Positions 8,753 through 17,923 of a stretch of DNA of 64,000 bases are shown here, piece by piece; positions within the stretch are counted from its first letter, which is position 1; the number at the start of each line of letters is the position of its first letter. Below the pieces are notes generated by a model. That model worked only from the letters and a program-made list of their open reading frames with translations, made no database searches and was not told where the DNA came from. Made by a program: the position numbers and the translations under genes. This DNA comes from CAZEER01 sp964511215 (GTDB taxonomy: Bacteria > Fidelibacterota > Marinisomatia > Marinisomatales > UBA1611), in contig CAZEER010000003.1 in NCBI GenBank assembly GCA_964511215.1, positions 11,082 through 75,081 on the forward strand, in the 5' to 3' direction.

Positions 8753-8860
8753 TTAGAATACCCAAGTGACAAGGGTAACATATACTAGGAGTAATGCAGT
8801 ACAGGCTATCATTGAAATGACCTGAGTCTTAGTAACGGTATGTTTAGATGTTTCTGACAT
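8753..8860 (-). CDS. 35-residue single-span membrane protein
   Basis: ATG at 8860-8858, only 2 bases after the stop of the SRPBCC-repeat gene; stop at 8755-8753. A polar N-terminus (MSETSKHTVTKTQ) precedes one membrane helix (VISMIACTALLLVYVTLVTW). First of three consecutive micro-genes in the operon. The size is similar to the smallest subunits of b6f and oxidase complexes, but no homology can be claimed. Confidence 0.58.
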   Translation of the reverse strand: MSETSKHTVTKTQVISMIACTALLLVYVTLVTWVF

Positions 8861-8862
8861 TG

Positions 8863-10176
8863 TTATTTTGCTGATCTTTTTGCTTTTATTACTGCAGACT
8901 TAATTTTTCCGCGTAGTACTCTGTTTTCTAGGGCATTAATCTCTTCCATATCCCCTGTAAGGCCTTTAGCAACCAATCTATCCAGTAATTCTTCATCTGT
9001 TTCTTTTTTTGAGGAACCTTCATTGTTTGGCGAGGTTGATTCATTCGTAGATAACTTAGGCATGGGCGGTCTTTCTATGGATCCTCTATTTATTTTCACC
9101 ATCATTGCCTTTGCTTTACCTCTAATTATTTTATCATCATGACTGTTTACTTTATCCATGTCTCCATCAAGCCCTATATTGACAAAGTAGGCAACTAATT
9201 CATCTTTAGATAGCGAAGAAATACCTCCGCCAGAAGTAGTAGTAGTTCCAGCAATTGGTTTTTCAGGGCAAGGTGGTATTATACCTGTTCTTTTTGATTT
9301 AACAATTCCCGCTTTAGCCATTCCACGTATTGGCTTTTGAGGAATAGCATCTACATAATCCATATTGCCTTTTATACCCATATTAATTGCATAATCAATA
9401 TAGTCTTGTCTAGATGAAAACCCTCCATCTTGTGATGTATTATCCGTACTATCATTGACTTGCTCATCATCAGATAAAAAATCTACTTTGGGGATAATGC
9501 GATCAAGGTTTTGTAAAATTTTTGCCTTTTCGTTCCAATTCAGCTGACTTAAAATCGATAAAAGACCTTGAGATGAGCGAGTACAGGTTACCCAGACTCC
9601 ATAATCGGATTCACGGATTGAGAATTGGATGTATTCCATCATAAATGGATTGTTTCTAAATGTGAAGCCAAACTCTTTCTCCTTTTCAAGAGTCATAATC
9701 CTACATTCAAACCAAGGTGCAATCGTTTTTGGCCGAATTTTGAAATAGTTACCAGGTTTTAATTCTAAATGATCAAAAGAATATTGATGTACATAACGCT
9801 TGGTATCTATAACTGGTAATGCGCGCTGTATACCATAAAACCAGACATTATACATTTCCAAGGATGTTAGCATTTCCCATATTATTTCTTTTGTAGTAGC
9901 AAAATGATGTTCTACTTTGCTCTCTCCTTTGAAAGGGCTCCACTCATTCCATGATATTCCAATGCCATTGTCAGGTACAGGGGGTATTTTTAGCGTTGCT
10001 TCTTTTTGTTGAAAACCATCTATTTCTAAATCTTTTAGAGAATGGTGCTCAATCCTGCCATCTGGAAACTCAAGCTCATACTTTGTTGGGTAAAAATAAA
10101 TCTGTTTAACAGTACCTTCTTGACCAGTTTCGCGAACAGTACAGGATGTTCCTAATTTTATTCTATTGAGAATCAT
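8863..10176 (-). CDS. SRPBCC/START-like domain protein with three C-terminal repeats
   Basis: A 437-residue soluble protein, no signal peptide. Residues 1-60 look like a small beta-barrel (GTVKQIYFYPTKYELEFPDG, KOW/Tudor-like). Residues about 70-230 resemble an SRPBCC helix-grip fold (NEWSPFKGESKVEHHFATTK, later PWFECRIMTLEKEKEFGF). The C-terminus holds three copies of a roughly 45-residue unit at about 253-298, 322-366 and 392-437. Shared pattern: xNxGxxGxMDxV, then KxIRGxAKAxxVKxxR, separated by Pro-rich or Ser/Asn-rich linkers. It is first in the minus-strand respiratory operon and is followed by three micro membrane proteins. The function is unknown; lipid, quinone or cofactor binding by the SRPBCC part is possible. 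Confidence 0.7.
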   Translation of the reverse strand: MILNRIKLGTSCTVRETGQEGTVKQIYFYPTKYELEFPDGRIEHHSLKDLEIDGFQQKEATLKIPPVPDNGIGISWNEWSPFKGESKVEHHFATTKEIIWEMLTSLEMYNVWFYGIQRALPVIDTKRYVHQYSFDHLELKPGNYFKIRPKTIAPWFECRIMTLEKEKEFGFTFRNNPFMMEYIQFSIRESDYGVWVTCTRSSQGLLSILSQLNWNEKAKILQNLDRIIPKVDFLSDDEQVNDSTDNTSQDGGFSSRQDYIDYAINMGIKGNMDYVDAIPQKPIRGMAKAGIVKSKRTGIIPPCPEKPIAGTTTTSGGGISSLSKDELVAYFVNIGLDGDMDKVNSHDDKIIRGKAKAMMVKINRGSIERPPMPKLSTNESTSPNNEGSSKKETDEELLDRLVAKGLTGDMEEINALENRVLRGKIKSAVIKAKRSAK

Positions 10177-10318
10177 TATTTATTTTTTGATTTATATCAA
10201 ACTATTATGAAAAAAATAGTTTTAAATAGGTCCGTAAATTAATCATTTGTATCATTTTCTAAAGTGGAAAAGTTATGCATAATGACTAAAATAATATTTT
10301 TAACTTATCGGCTCTTAT

Positions 10319-11251
10319 ATGCGATTATTTCGAACGTTTTCATTTATATCTACTGCGCTGACGTATCTATTAATTTTTATCGGGGGTCTGGTTCGTGTCT
10401 CCGGAGCGGGTATGGGTTGCCCTGATTGGCCGAAATGTTTTGGTCGTTGGATTCCTCCGACAGACTTGAGCCAGGTTCCATTGCAATATTTTGACCAATT
10501 CAATATAGTTCTAGCTTGGATTGAATACTGTAATAGACTTTTTGGAGCTTTAGTGGGTCTGACCATAACACTAACATTAGCGATAGGTTTAAAATATTTT
10601 TCCCATATCCCAACTATCAAGTGGCCAATAGTTATTGCATTTTTTCTAACATTAATAGAAGGTTGGCTTGGTTCGGTATTGGTAGATACAGTACTTAATC
10701 CTTTCACGATTACTCTACATTTACTTTTGGCATTAATTATAGTTATGCTGTTGTTATACTCTTCGCAGGAGGCATACTACTTGGAGAATCCTAAGGCTGA
10801 AGTTTTAAGCAAATATCCTGAAGATATAGGCTGGCTTTTTAGTTTAATTTCCATTGCCTTAATTATAGAAATTATTTTAGGTACTGAAATACGTGGAGGT
10901 CTAGAAATAATCCGTAAGGAAAATCCCATGGTGGAATCAGAGTTTCTACTGCAGATGCTTGGTCCTTTCAAATACGTCCATACCATTCTTGGATTTGTAA
11001 TTACCGGTTTATCTGGACTTCTATGGTATAAACTAGTAAAAAAATCTTTTAATCCCTCAGTTGTGGTTATACAATCTTCCACTGCAATTCTGGTTTTTAT
11101 TATGATACAAATTATCTTGGGTGAGATGCTAGTGTTTTTAGAGATAATACCTCTTATTCAATTGTTTCATCTTTGGATAGCATCCTGGATACTTGGTTTG
11201 GTCAGTATACAATATTGTGCATGGAAAAAATCAAGACTTATCTATGAATAA
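10319..11251 (+). CDS. ctaA: Heme A synthase (COX15/CtaA)
   Basis: A 310-residue integral membrane protein with about eight helices. The N-terminal GGLVRVSGAGMGCPDWPKCF is the hallmark of COX15/CtaA, with its conserved loop cysteines. The enzyme oxidises the C8 methyl of heme O to give heme A for aa3-type oxidases. It is first in a four-gene plus-strand operon (ctaA, sco, ctaB, DUF420) that is divergent from the bc-complex operon. The sco start overlaps its last codons. The presence of heme A synthesis implies an aa3-type cytochrome c oxidase encoded outside this window. Confidence 0.93.
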   Translation: MRLFRTFSFISTALTYLLIFIGGLVRVSGAGMGCPDWPKCFGRWIPPTDLSQVPLQYFDQFNIVLAWIEYCNRLFGALVGLTITLTLAIGLKYFSHIPTIKWPIVIAFFLTLIEGWLGSVLVDTVLNPFTITLHLLLALIIVMLLLYSSQEAYYLENPKAEVLSKYPEDIGWLFSLISIALIIEIILGTEIRGGLEIIRKENPMVESEFLLQMLGPFKYVHTILGFVITGLSGLLWYKLVKKSFNPSVVVIQSSTAILVFIMIQIILGEMLVFLEIIPLIQLFHLWIASWILGLVSIQYCAWKKSRLIYE

Positions 11252-11831
11252 GATATTTTATTATACTTTATTTATTATAGTTCTAATGGGGGTCGGTGCA
11301 AGTTGGGTAATTCAGAAAGCTAGATTTTCTCATGATTTACCAGTAATAAAACTGGTCCCAGATTTCTCATTTACAAATCAATATGGTGAAATTTTCACTC
11401 AGGATAATTTAAGAGGTAAGGTTTCAGTTTTAGATTTTTTTTTCACTAGCTGTGCTGGTCCCTGCCCAATAATGACCTATAATATGAAAGAACTGTACAA
11501 TGATTTTTCCCAAATAAATGAAGTCCAGTTTATTTCAATTACTGTTGATCCAATTCTAGATACAAAACTAAAGCTTAAAGAATATGCAGATATTCAGGGT
11601 GTCTATGATAAGCGTTGGCAGTTTTTATTTTCAGATCTGGAACAGATAAAAAATCTAAAGAGAAATGGGTTTATGCTTTATGCTGATCAATTACCACAGG
11701 GACACGCAATTAAATTTATTTTGATTGATGAGAATGGTAAGATTCGAAAATATTTTGATGGAACTGATGATGCCAGTCAAGCAGTATTAAGAGAAAATAT
11801 TACACATCTCCTAAGAAATTTTAAATCATAA
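11244..11831 (+). CDS. Sco family copper chaperone / thioredoxin-fold protein
   Basis: A membrane-anchored protein of about 195 residues beginning MNKIFYYTLFIIVLMGVGAS; the ATG at 11244 is preferred over one at 11193 because the longer form lies inside ctaA and would break the signal anchor. The Sco site is present: FFTSCAGPCPIM (CxxxC) and a distal His in QGHAIKF. It overlaps the ctaA stop by 8 bases and ends directly before ctaB. It probably helps insert copper in the CuA centre of the oxidase whose heme A is made by its neighbours. It differs from the CusF-Sco fusion at 1087-1908 in lacking the extra N-terminal domain. Confidence 0.9.
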   Translation: MNKIFYYTLFIIVLMGVGASWVIQKARFSHDLPVIKLVPDFSFTNQYGEIFTQDNLRGKVSVLDFFFTSCAGPCPIMTYNMKELYNDFSQINEVQFISITVDPILDTKLKLKEYADIQGVYDKRWQFLFSDLEQIKNLKRNGFMLYADQLPQGHAIKFILIDENGKIRKYFDGTDDASQAVLRENITHLLRNFKS

Positions 11832-12713
11832 ATGAAGAGAAGACCCAAGCAGGCAGGCAGTTTATCTGAAGCTTATTTTGAATTAACAAAACCTTCCATT
11901 ACTTTTTTGATACTAGTATCAACAGCATTAGGCTATTACCTGGGAGGGAATGGTATATCAATTTATTCGCATTTTCTTTTCACATTGTTAGGATCTTGCC
12001 TTGTCTCTTCTGGTGCTGGGGCATTAAACCATTATATGGAAATGGAATCTGATGCATTAATGCATCGCACACAATATAGGCCGCTTCCTACAGGTATGAT
12101 CTCTGGAGTTAGGGCTATGGTTTTTGGTCTTACTTTGATTTTTTCAGGTGCTATAATCCTCTATACATTAATTAACTCTGTCACTGCTTTATTAGCTCTA
12201 GTGACAACTGCTATGTATCTTTTTATTTATACTCCTCTTAAAAAATTTACCTGGCTTAATACATCAATTGGAGCAATACCAGGTTCTATTCCACCATTGG
12301 GAGGGTGGGCTGCTGCAACTGGGAACCTAGATCCTGAAGCTTGGATTTTATTTGCTATTTTATTTTTATGGCAGCATCCACATTTTTATGCAATTGCGCT
12401 AATGTGTAAGGATGATTATAAAAAAGCAAATTTGAAAATGTTACCAGTTATAGAGCCTGATGGAAAACGGACAAACAGGCAGATTATCTGGCATTCTATT
12501 TTGCTAATTCCTGTATCAGTTATGCCCGTATATATTGGTCTTCTTGATACGTTTTATTTTTATATGGCGCTGGTATTAGGTTTGGGGTATATGTTGTCAG
12601 GTATTTTATTAGCCAGACAATACAGTATTGACAATGCTCGTTTTGTTTTAAAAATGTCAGTGCTATATCTACCTGCTCTTTTTATAACAATTATAGTGGA
12701 TAAATTTTTATGA
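11832..12713 (+). CDS. ctaB: Protoheme IX farnesyltransferase (heme O synthase)
   Basis: A 293-residue UbiA-superfamily membrane enzyme with about nine helices. It has the UbiA first aspartate-type motif (NHYMEMESDALMHRTQYRPL), near-identical in style to CtaB/CyoE/COX10, and the second region DDYKKANLKMLPV. It attaches a farnesyl group to heme B to make heme O, the substrate of ctaA in the same operon. The ATG follows the sco stop directly and the stop overlaps the next start (ATGA). Confidence 0.95.
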   Translation: MKRRPKQAGSLSEAYFELTKPSITFLILVSTALGYYLGGNGISIYSHFLFTLLGSCLVSSGAGALNHYMEMESDALMHRTQYRPLPTGMISGVRAMVFGLTLIFSGAIILYTLINSVTALLALVTTAMYLFIYTPLKKFTWLNTSIGAIPGSIPPLGGWAAATGNLDPEAWILFAILFLWQHPHFYAIALMCKDDYKKANLKMLPVIEPDGKRTNRQIIWHSILLIPVSVMPVYIGLLDTFYFYMALVLGLGYMLSGILLARQYSIDNARFVLKMSVLYLPALFITIIVDKFL

Positions 12714-13225
12714 AGAATGAAACGTTTTGGACTCGTATTATTATTGTAGTTTCTATAGTTATTAGTTTAGTAGTGGCTTTTCTTATACTTGGTCCTAGAC
12801 CAGAAGGAATTGAGGGTATGGTTGATGTCTCGATATTACCTTTAATTAATGCTTCTTTAAATGCTATTACAACTTTTCTATTATTAGTGGGATATTTTTT
12901 TATAGTACGAAAAAATATTGAAGCTCATAAAGTTGTTATGTTGACTTCGTTTGGTACATCATCACTTTTTTTAGTGAGTTATGTTATATATCACTGGTTT
13001 AAAAGTGGTCCAAAAATTTACATTGGGAATTTTCATACAGTTTATTACATTATATTATTTAGCCATATAATACTGGCTGCGCTTATCATACCACTGGCTC
13101 TTTTTACACTTTATAGAGGTTGGGTGACAGATATAAAAAGACATAGAAAGATTGCACGAATCACACTCCCACTCTGGCTTTATGTATCTGTAACAGGTGT
13201 TATTATATATCTAATGCTTTACTAG
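12710..13225 (+). CDS. DUF420 membrane protein, CtaM-like
   Basis: A 171-residue membrane protein with about four to five helices and conserved-looking His residues (NIEAHKVVM, VIYHWF, GNFHTVYY, LFSHIIL). This matches the DUF420 family, which includes CtaM, needed for heme aa3 oxidase activity in some Firmicutes. The start overlaps the ctaB stop (ATGA), so it is translationally coupled. Last gene of the oxidase assembly operon; no clear terminator hairpin lies between it and the convergent gene at 13245. Confidence 0.8.
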   Translation: MKNETFWTRIIIVVSIVISLVVAFLILGPRPEGIEGMVDVSILPLINASLNAITTFLLLVGYFFIVRKNIEAHKVVMLTSFGTSSLFLVSYVIYHWFKSGPKIYIGNFHTVYYIILFSHIILAALIIPLALFTLYRGWVTDIKRHRKIARITLPLWLYVSVTGVIIYLMLY

Positions 13226-13244
13226 TTTATCCGTATTTATTATC

Positions 13245-16200
13245 TCAAATTATTTTTACTAAGCCGCCAAATTTTTTATTAATCTGGAATCCCTGTTTGG
13301 CAAAAAACCTTTGGGCATAAAAGCCAACTGTAATGATCTCTATATTTCTATGTTTCATACGTTTATATAGGTCAGACATTAGACGCTTACTCAAAAAAAT
13401 ATTTTGATATTTTTCTTTTATTACTACCCATTCGAGATGAATCCTATTTTTTCCCAGATTTTTCCAGTATAGACCTCCAACAAGCCGGTTCCTACTATTG
13501 AATGAAAATAGAAATTCATGCTCTGCAGTAAAAACCGCTGATAATGAAGAGTCAGAAAGCAGCGTATGAAATTGTGCGATTTCTTTAGGAAGGAATGGTG
13601 GTCTAATACGATACAATTTACCATCCTTACATTCAGTTTGATAAACTAAGTCAATACGAGCTTTGTCTCCTATAGTGGTCGTGACAAGTTCTACATAGTC
13701 AGCAGCATCAATGTGAGGGAAAAGCATTCTAGCAAGGAAAAACTTTTCACTTTCATTTAATTCTACTGTGGTTTGGATGTCTGAAATACGATCTTGGATA
13801 TTCCAGGGACTAAGTTTATTCTCTCTTAGATCCTTAATCAGAGAGCGGAATTTATTCGTAAGATCAGGGTTCTCATCTTTAAAGCAAGTCATCATAAAAA
13901 ATCTTACACGAGTTTCCGGATATTCATCTAATAATCCATCTAATTCATAATCTTTATATAATTCCTGCAAGATTGATGCTTTAGCATTAAGAGTAGCCTC
14001 TTGATTCAAATCCAACCAGCGCTCATATCTTAGAGATGCGAATACTACAGGCTTTGTTAATACTCCAAAATGATCTATCTCATTCAAAAATTGATTGATC
14101 CTATCTTTTGTTAATCCAACTAGTTTACATTTCTTTTTAACTTTATTATCGTCCATTTCTAGTTTGAGTTCTTCAAGAATGTTTTTACCTTTTTTAACTT
14201 TTAGCGCTTGAATTGTTGCAGAAAAAATAACTTCCCAATCTGACATATGTGTCAGTCCACTGTATCTTTTTTCAGTTTTTATAATATAATCTGTGTATAA
14301 AGACAAAAAATGCTCTGCCAATGAAACCATAGGTTTGCGACCAGAAATTGATATCAATCTTGTACCAGTTTTATAGTCATGTTGAGGTATAATTAAATTA
14401 TTAGGTACTGGTGGTTGAATTGATAATTTATAATATGTTTTCCGCCAGAATTCTTGATAGGCTTGTATACCATTCCAGATAAAATGTAGCCACCGCATTT
14501 GCCAGCGGTCAACTTTAGTTCGATCGCTTATATCATTTTCATTTCGTTGTAAATAAGTAGCTAAAGTTTCGCCTTGTATATATTCTTCAGTATATAGATG
14601 CTGCTCAGGCCAGTATCCACCGAAATTTTCCACTAATTGATGACCTTTAAAACTCGAGCTCATGGTAATTAACCACTTTACTTCTTCATCGATAAATTCA
14701 CTGTCCCAACCTTCATTTAGGTTTATTACCACATTATGTGTACCAAAATTTCTTGTTTTCATCAGTACTCTGAATACGCTTTTGTTATTGCGACTTCCTA
14801 AGTGTGTGATCCAAATACCATTTTTACTTATATCATTGAGCCCTATTAAATAGTGTTTTGAAAATAAGAAAATTGATTCTCTTATCAGCGATGTTTCAAT
14901 AATAGCGTTTAAGATGCGTTTTTTATGTTTTTTACGCACATTTTCATCAAATGTAACAATATCTTTCCAGGTATATTCTTGCCCTGTATCAGGGTCAATG
15001 GTAATTGTCGCTGATTTCCCTATCCATGTTCGAAATCCGTTTACTAAACTGTAATACCCTTTCTGTACGGTAGAGTGGATAGGTTTAGGTATATCAGACA
15101 ATAACCACCTTATCAATTCAGATCGTGACCACACAAATCGTGTTGGATGAAGTGTCCCGTATTCAGCTAAAAGCAGTAATAATGTTTTAATAAAATCTTG
15201 TTCATTCTGCTCAACCTTTATTATGTCTTGGTGGCTCTTATAAAGATATTCCACTATGGATTTGAAATGATCATCATTAGTGCGCTTTATATCAAATCTA
15301 AATTCTTTCGTGGGATCAGATTTTTTTTGAAAAAGATATGCTTCTCGAAGCATTACAATAAAAATACTCCCTGAAAGCAAAGGCGAAAGTGACTCAACTA
15401 GTTTAACGCGAAAAATAGGATTAGAATGATCTTGGTAGTTTAAAAAAGTGTCAATTATCACATTAGACCAATTACTAGAAGAGTTACCTGTGATAGTATC
15501 AAGAGTTTCAAAAACAGAAATATCATTATTTATAAAGGAATTAACTGATTTATGAATACTGAATAAAAGGGTATCAATTTTTTCAGAAGATAATTTTGAT
15601 GAGCTAGATAATTGAGCTAGAGTCTCTAGCCTATTGATTTTCAGAGAGCTGTTTATTTTTGCTTCTTTTAATCTGTAGATGGAGCTTCCTGTGAAATTGG
15701 AAAAATTAAAATTACCTAGCCATAGGCTAGGGCATTGTATTACAGTTTCTAAGTCTAGGATATTTGTAGTAGAACTATAAAAAAAGTCACCCATTTGGAT
15801 AGTGTTTTTTGACCATTTCAATATTAATGATCTATCCTGATCAGAAGTAGAAATAGAATTACCATCCCAAGAAAGGTTGCTTTTTACTGTTCCAATTTCT
15901 CTCAATAGCCAGTTTGGTATTTTAATTTCTTTGGAACCATAATAAAGCGATAAATAATTTTTTTCATAAAGGGGGCTGATTATATGATTAAAATTTTTTA
16001 AAATTGTTTTCCGTTTGAATGTACCTTTCTGAGTTATTTCACCTTTCTCTTTGGAAAAATTTCGTTGAATAATTACATAATTCACTATTCTTTCAAAAGG
16101 TGAAAGAAAACTATTAACTGAAAGAATCATTGAACTAAAAATTTCTCTAATTTCATCATCATTTAAAATATCAAATTGGATTGATGACTTTTTATAATCG

Positions 16201-17825
16201 GGGTAGATAAGTACTGAATTAAACTCAAGTCCATCTCCAATAAGAAATACGGATTTTATTAATTCAAAATCTTGAAAAAGATTTTCTATTTTTTGAGGGG
16301 CGATAGTTTGCCCTCGACTATTTTTATAGATATCCTTTTTTCTATCAATTATATAATAATGGCCGCTATCTTCACGAAAGATATCTTCGGTGTGGAACCA
16401 ATTATCTTTAAAAATATCAAGATTTTCTTCTTTATAATAGCCTTCGGTAACATAAGGACCTTTTAAGCAAAGTTCCCCATCTTCTTCTAATTTGAGTTTA
16501 ATACCCGGAAGAGCTTTACCTACAGAATCTCTTTTATATTCTCCTGGGGGTGTCATGGTAATTCCTCCAGTTGCTTCCGTCATACCATAACCACTTAGTA
16601 GATTGATTCCATAGGATTGGAAAAATACAAAGATATCTGGATCAAGATACCCAGCAGCCGAGAGTCCTAATTTGAGATTTCCACCTGTTATATTACTTAA
16701 ATGATTCTCAATAATTGATTTATCTTCAGAAGAAAGATCTAACTGACTTTCAAGTAAATCATATAATTGTTGCCACCTTTTTGGGATACTTATGAATATT
16801 GTAGGGTTAAAAACCTTAAAATCATTTAATAAGGAATTAAAAGCAGGAGATCCAGCGAAAGAATATGATGCTCCCCAAAAAATACTTCCCATTAATTCAA
16901 AAAATCTTCCAAACGTATGGAAAAGAGGTAGATAAGCCAAAAAAATATCATTTGAACTTATTTTAGGCAAAGCTAACGCGCGTGCAAAACGTTTACTAAC
17001 TAAATTCAATTGGTTGAAGATGATACCTTTTGGGTTTGCTGTTGTTCCAGAAGTATACATAATCGTTTGGACCATTTTCATATCAACACTCATGAGACGT
17101 GAATTACTATCAAAATTAATTTCCTCGTCACCACGTTCTAAAAATGTTTCCCACTGATTGACATTATCTTGATTAATAGCAGATTCATCCAAAGAAATAA
17201 AATTAATACTGTGTTTATTTTTAACTTCGTTCAAAAGCCTCATGGCTGTCTTACCCCCTACAAATAGGTGAGTGATTTCTCCGTGTGTAATAATATATGA
17301 AACATGTTCTGAAGTTGAGTTTAGTGGTATTGGTATAACGCGGATTCCAAATGACAGGCACGCTAAATCCAAAAAAACTCCATTTAATTGATTATGGGTA
17401 AGTATTCCAATTACAAGCTGCTTATCGGATTTTTCAAGAGTAGATAAGGCTTTACCTACTTCAATTACTTTTTGCCAGAGAGTAGAATAAGATACAGTAT
17501 GAAGTTGTCCATCTTCGATAATATTTAAAGCAGTTTTTTTATTATAAGTCACAGATCTTTGTTGTAAAATATATCCAACATTGTATTTTGATTTTTTAAT
17601 TAACTCGATTATTTTTTTGAGCCAGATATCTCTTTCATTAGATATGGATATAGTTTCAGAGACTATACTTAGATGGGCAAGCTCCAACATTTGATGTAGG
17701 ATATTTGCATTTGGACTTTGGCTTAAACAATCGTCTAATAGTTGCATCAAATCATCTAAATTGAGATTATTTTTTTCAGCCAATTCTCTTGTTTTACTAA
17801 TTCTTAATTGAAGATTAGAAGACAT
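13245..17825 (-). CDS. 1526-residue multidomain protein: acyl-CoA-ligase-like head, unknown middle, GNAT tail
   Basis: Residues about 85-620 are an AMP-forming acyl-CoA synthetase domain of the long-chain (FadD15-like) type, with the P-loop MYTSGTTANPKG near 260, SGYGMTEATGG and HTEDIFRED...YYIIDRKKD. Residues about 640-960 show no recognised domain. Residues about 990-1130 (VVINLNEGW, EEVKWL, YTEEYIQGETL) vaguely recall the N-lobe and hinge of a kinase-like fold; this is speculative. The last about 130 residues look like a GNAT acetyltransferase (HLEWVVIKEKYQN, AQRFFAKQGFQ). It may activate a fatty acid or other carboxylate and act on a bound product. Single-gene unit; divergent from the HD-GYP gene and convergent with DUF420. 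The domain order is unusual. Confidence 0.72.
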   Translation of the reverse strand: MSSNLQLRISKTRELAEKNNLNLDDLMQLLDDCLSQSPNANILHQMLELAHLSIVSETISISNERDIWLKKIIELIKKSKYNVGYILQQRSVTYNKKTALNIIEDGQLHTVSYSTLWQKVIEVGKALSTLEKSDKQLVIGILTHNQLNGVFLDLACLSFGIRVIPIPLNSTSEHVSYIITHGEITHLFVGGKTAMRLLNEVKNKHSINFISLDESAINQDNVNQWETFLERGDEEINFDSNSRLMSVDMKMVQTIMYTSGTTANPKGIIFNQLNLVSKRFARALALPKISSNDIFLAYLPLFHTFGRFFELMGSIFWGASYSFAGSPAFNSLLNDFKVFNPTIFISIPKRWQQLYDLLESQLDLSSEDKSIIENHLSNITGGNLKLGLSAAGYLDPDIFVFFQSYGINLLSGYGMTEATGGITMTPPGEYKRDSVGKALPGIKLKLEEDGELCLKGPYVTEGYYKEENLDIFKDNWFHTEDIFREDSGHYYIIDRKKDIYKNSRGQTIAPQKIENLFQDFELIKSVFLIGDGLEFNSVLIYPDYKKSSIQFDILNDDEIREIFSSMILSVNSFLSPFERIVNYVIIQRNFSKEKGEITQKGTFKRKTILKNFNHIISPLYEKNYLSLYYGSKEIKIPNWLLREIGTVKSNLSWDGNSISTSDQDRSLILKWSKNTIQMGDFFYSSTTNILDLETVIQCPSLWLGNFNFSNFTGSSIYRLKEAKINSSLKINRLETLAQLSSSSKLSSEKIDTLLFSIHKSVNSFINNDISVFETLDTITGNSSSNWSNVIIDTFLNYQDHSNPIFRVKLVESLSPLLSGSIFIVMLREAYLFQKKSDPTKEFRFDIKRTNDDHFKSIVEYLYKSHQDIIKVEQNEQDFIKTLLLLLAEYGTLHPTRFVWSRSELIRWLLSDIPKPIHSTVQKGYYSLVNGFRTWIGKSATITIDPDTGQEYTWKDIVTFDENVRKKHKKRILNAIIETSLIRESIFLFSKHYLIGLNDISKNGIWITHLGSRNNKSVFRVLMKTRNFGTHNVVINLNEGWDSEFIDEEVKWLITMSSSFKGHQLVENFGGYWPEQHLYTEEYIQGETLATYLQRNENDISDRTKVDRWQMRWLHFIWNGIQAYQEFWRKTYYKLSIQPPVPNNLIIPQHDYKTGTRLISISGRKPMVSLAEHFLSLYTDYIIKTEKRYSGLTHMSDWEVIFSATIQALKVKKGKNILEELKLEMDDNKVKKKCKLVGLTKDRINQFLNEIDHFGVLTKPVVFASLRYERWLDLNQEATLNAKASILQELYKDYELDGLLDEYPETRVRFFMMTCFKDENPDLTNKFRSLIKDLRENKLSPWNIQDRISDIQTTVELNESEKFFLARMLFPHIDAADYVELVTTTIGDKARIDLVYQTECKDGKLYRIRPPFLPKEIAQFHTLLSDSSLSAVFTAEHEFLFSFNSRNRLVGGLYWKNLGKNRIHLEWVVIKEKYQNIFLSKRLMSDLYKRMKHRNIEIITVGFYAQRFFAKQGFQINKKFGGLVKII

Positions 17826-17923
17826 AGTAGAAATTTATTAAGTCATATAAATGAATACCTATTCTAATTGTTAAAAAGCTAATGAACTATGTACATTCAA
17901 ATATTATATAACTGACATTGATT

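Noticed and set aside
11193..11243. Longer N-terminus of the second Sco protein
   Set aside because: It would overlap ctaA by 59 bases and put polar residues before the anchor. The ATG at 11244 fits better.
13768..13950. Short open frames antisense to large genes (also at 14662, 18760, 57765, 62655 and others)
   Set aside because: They are mirror or shifted frames of strongly coding genes, with no ribosome site and no family features.
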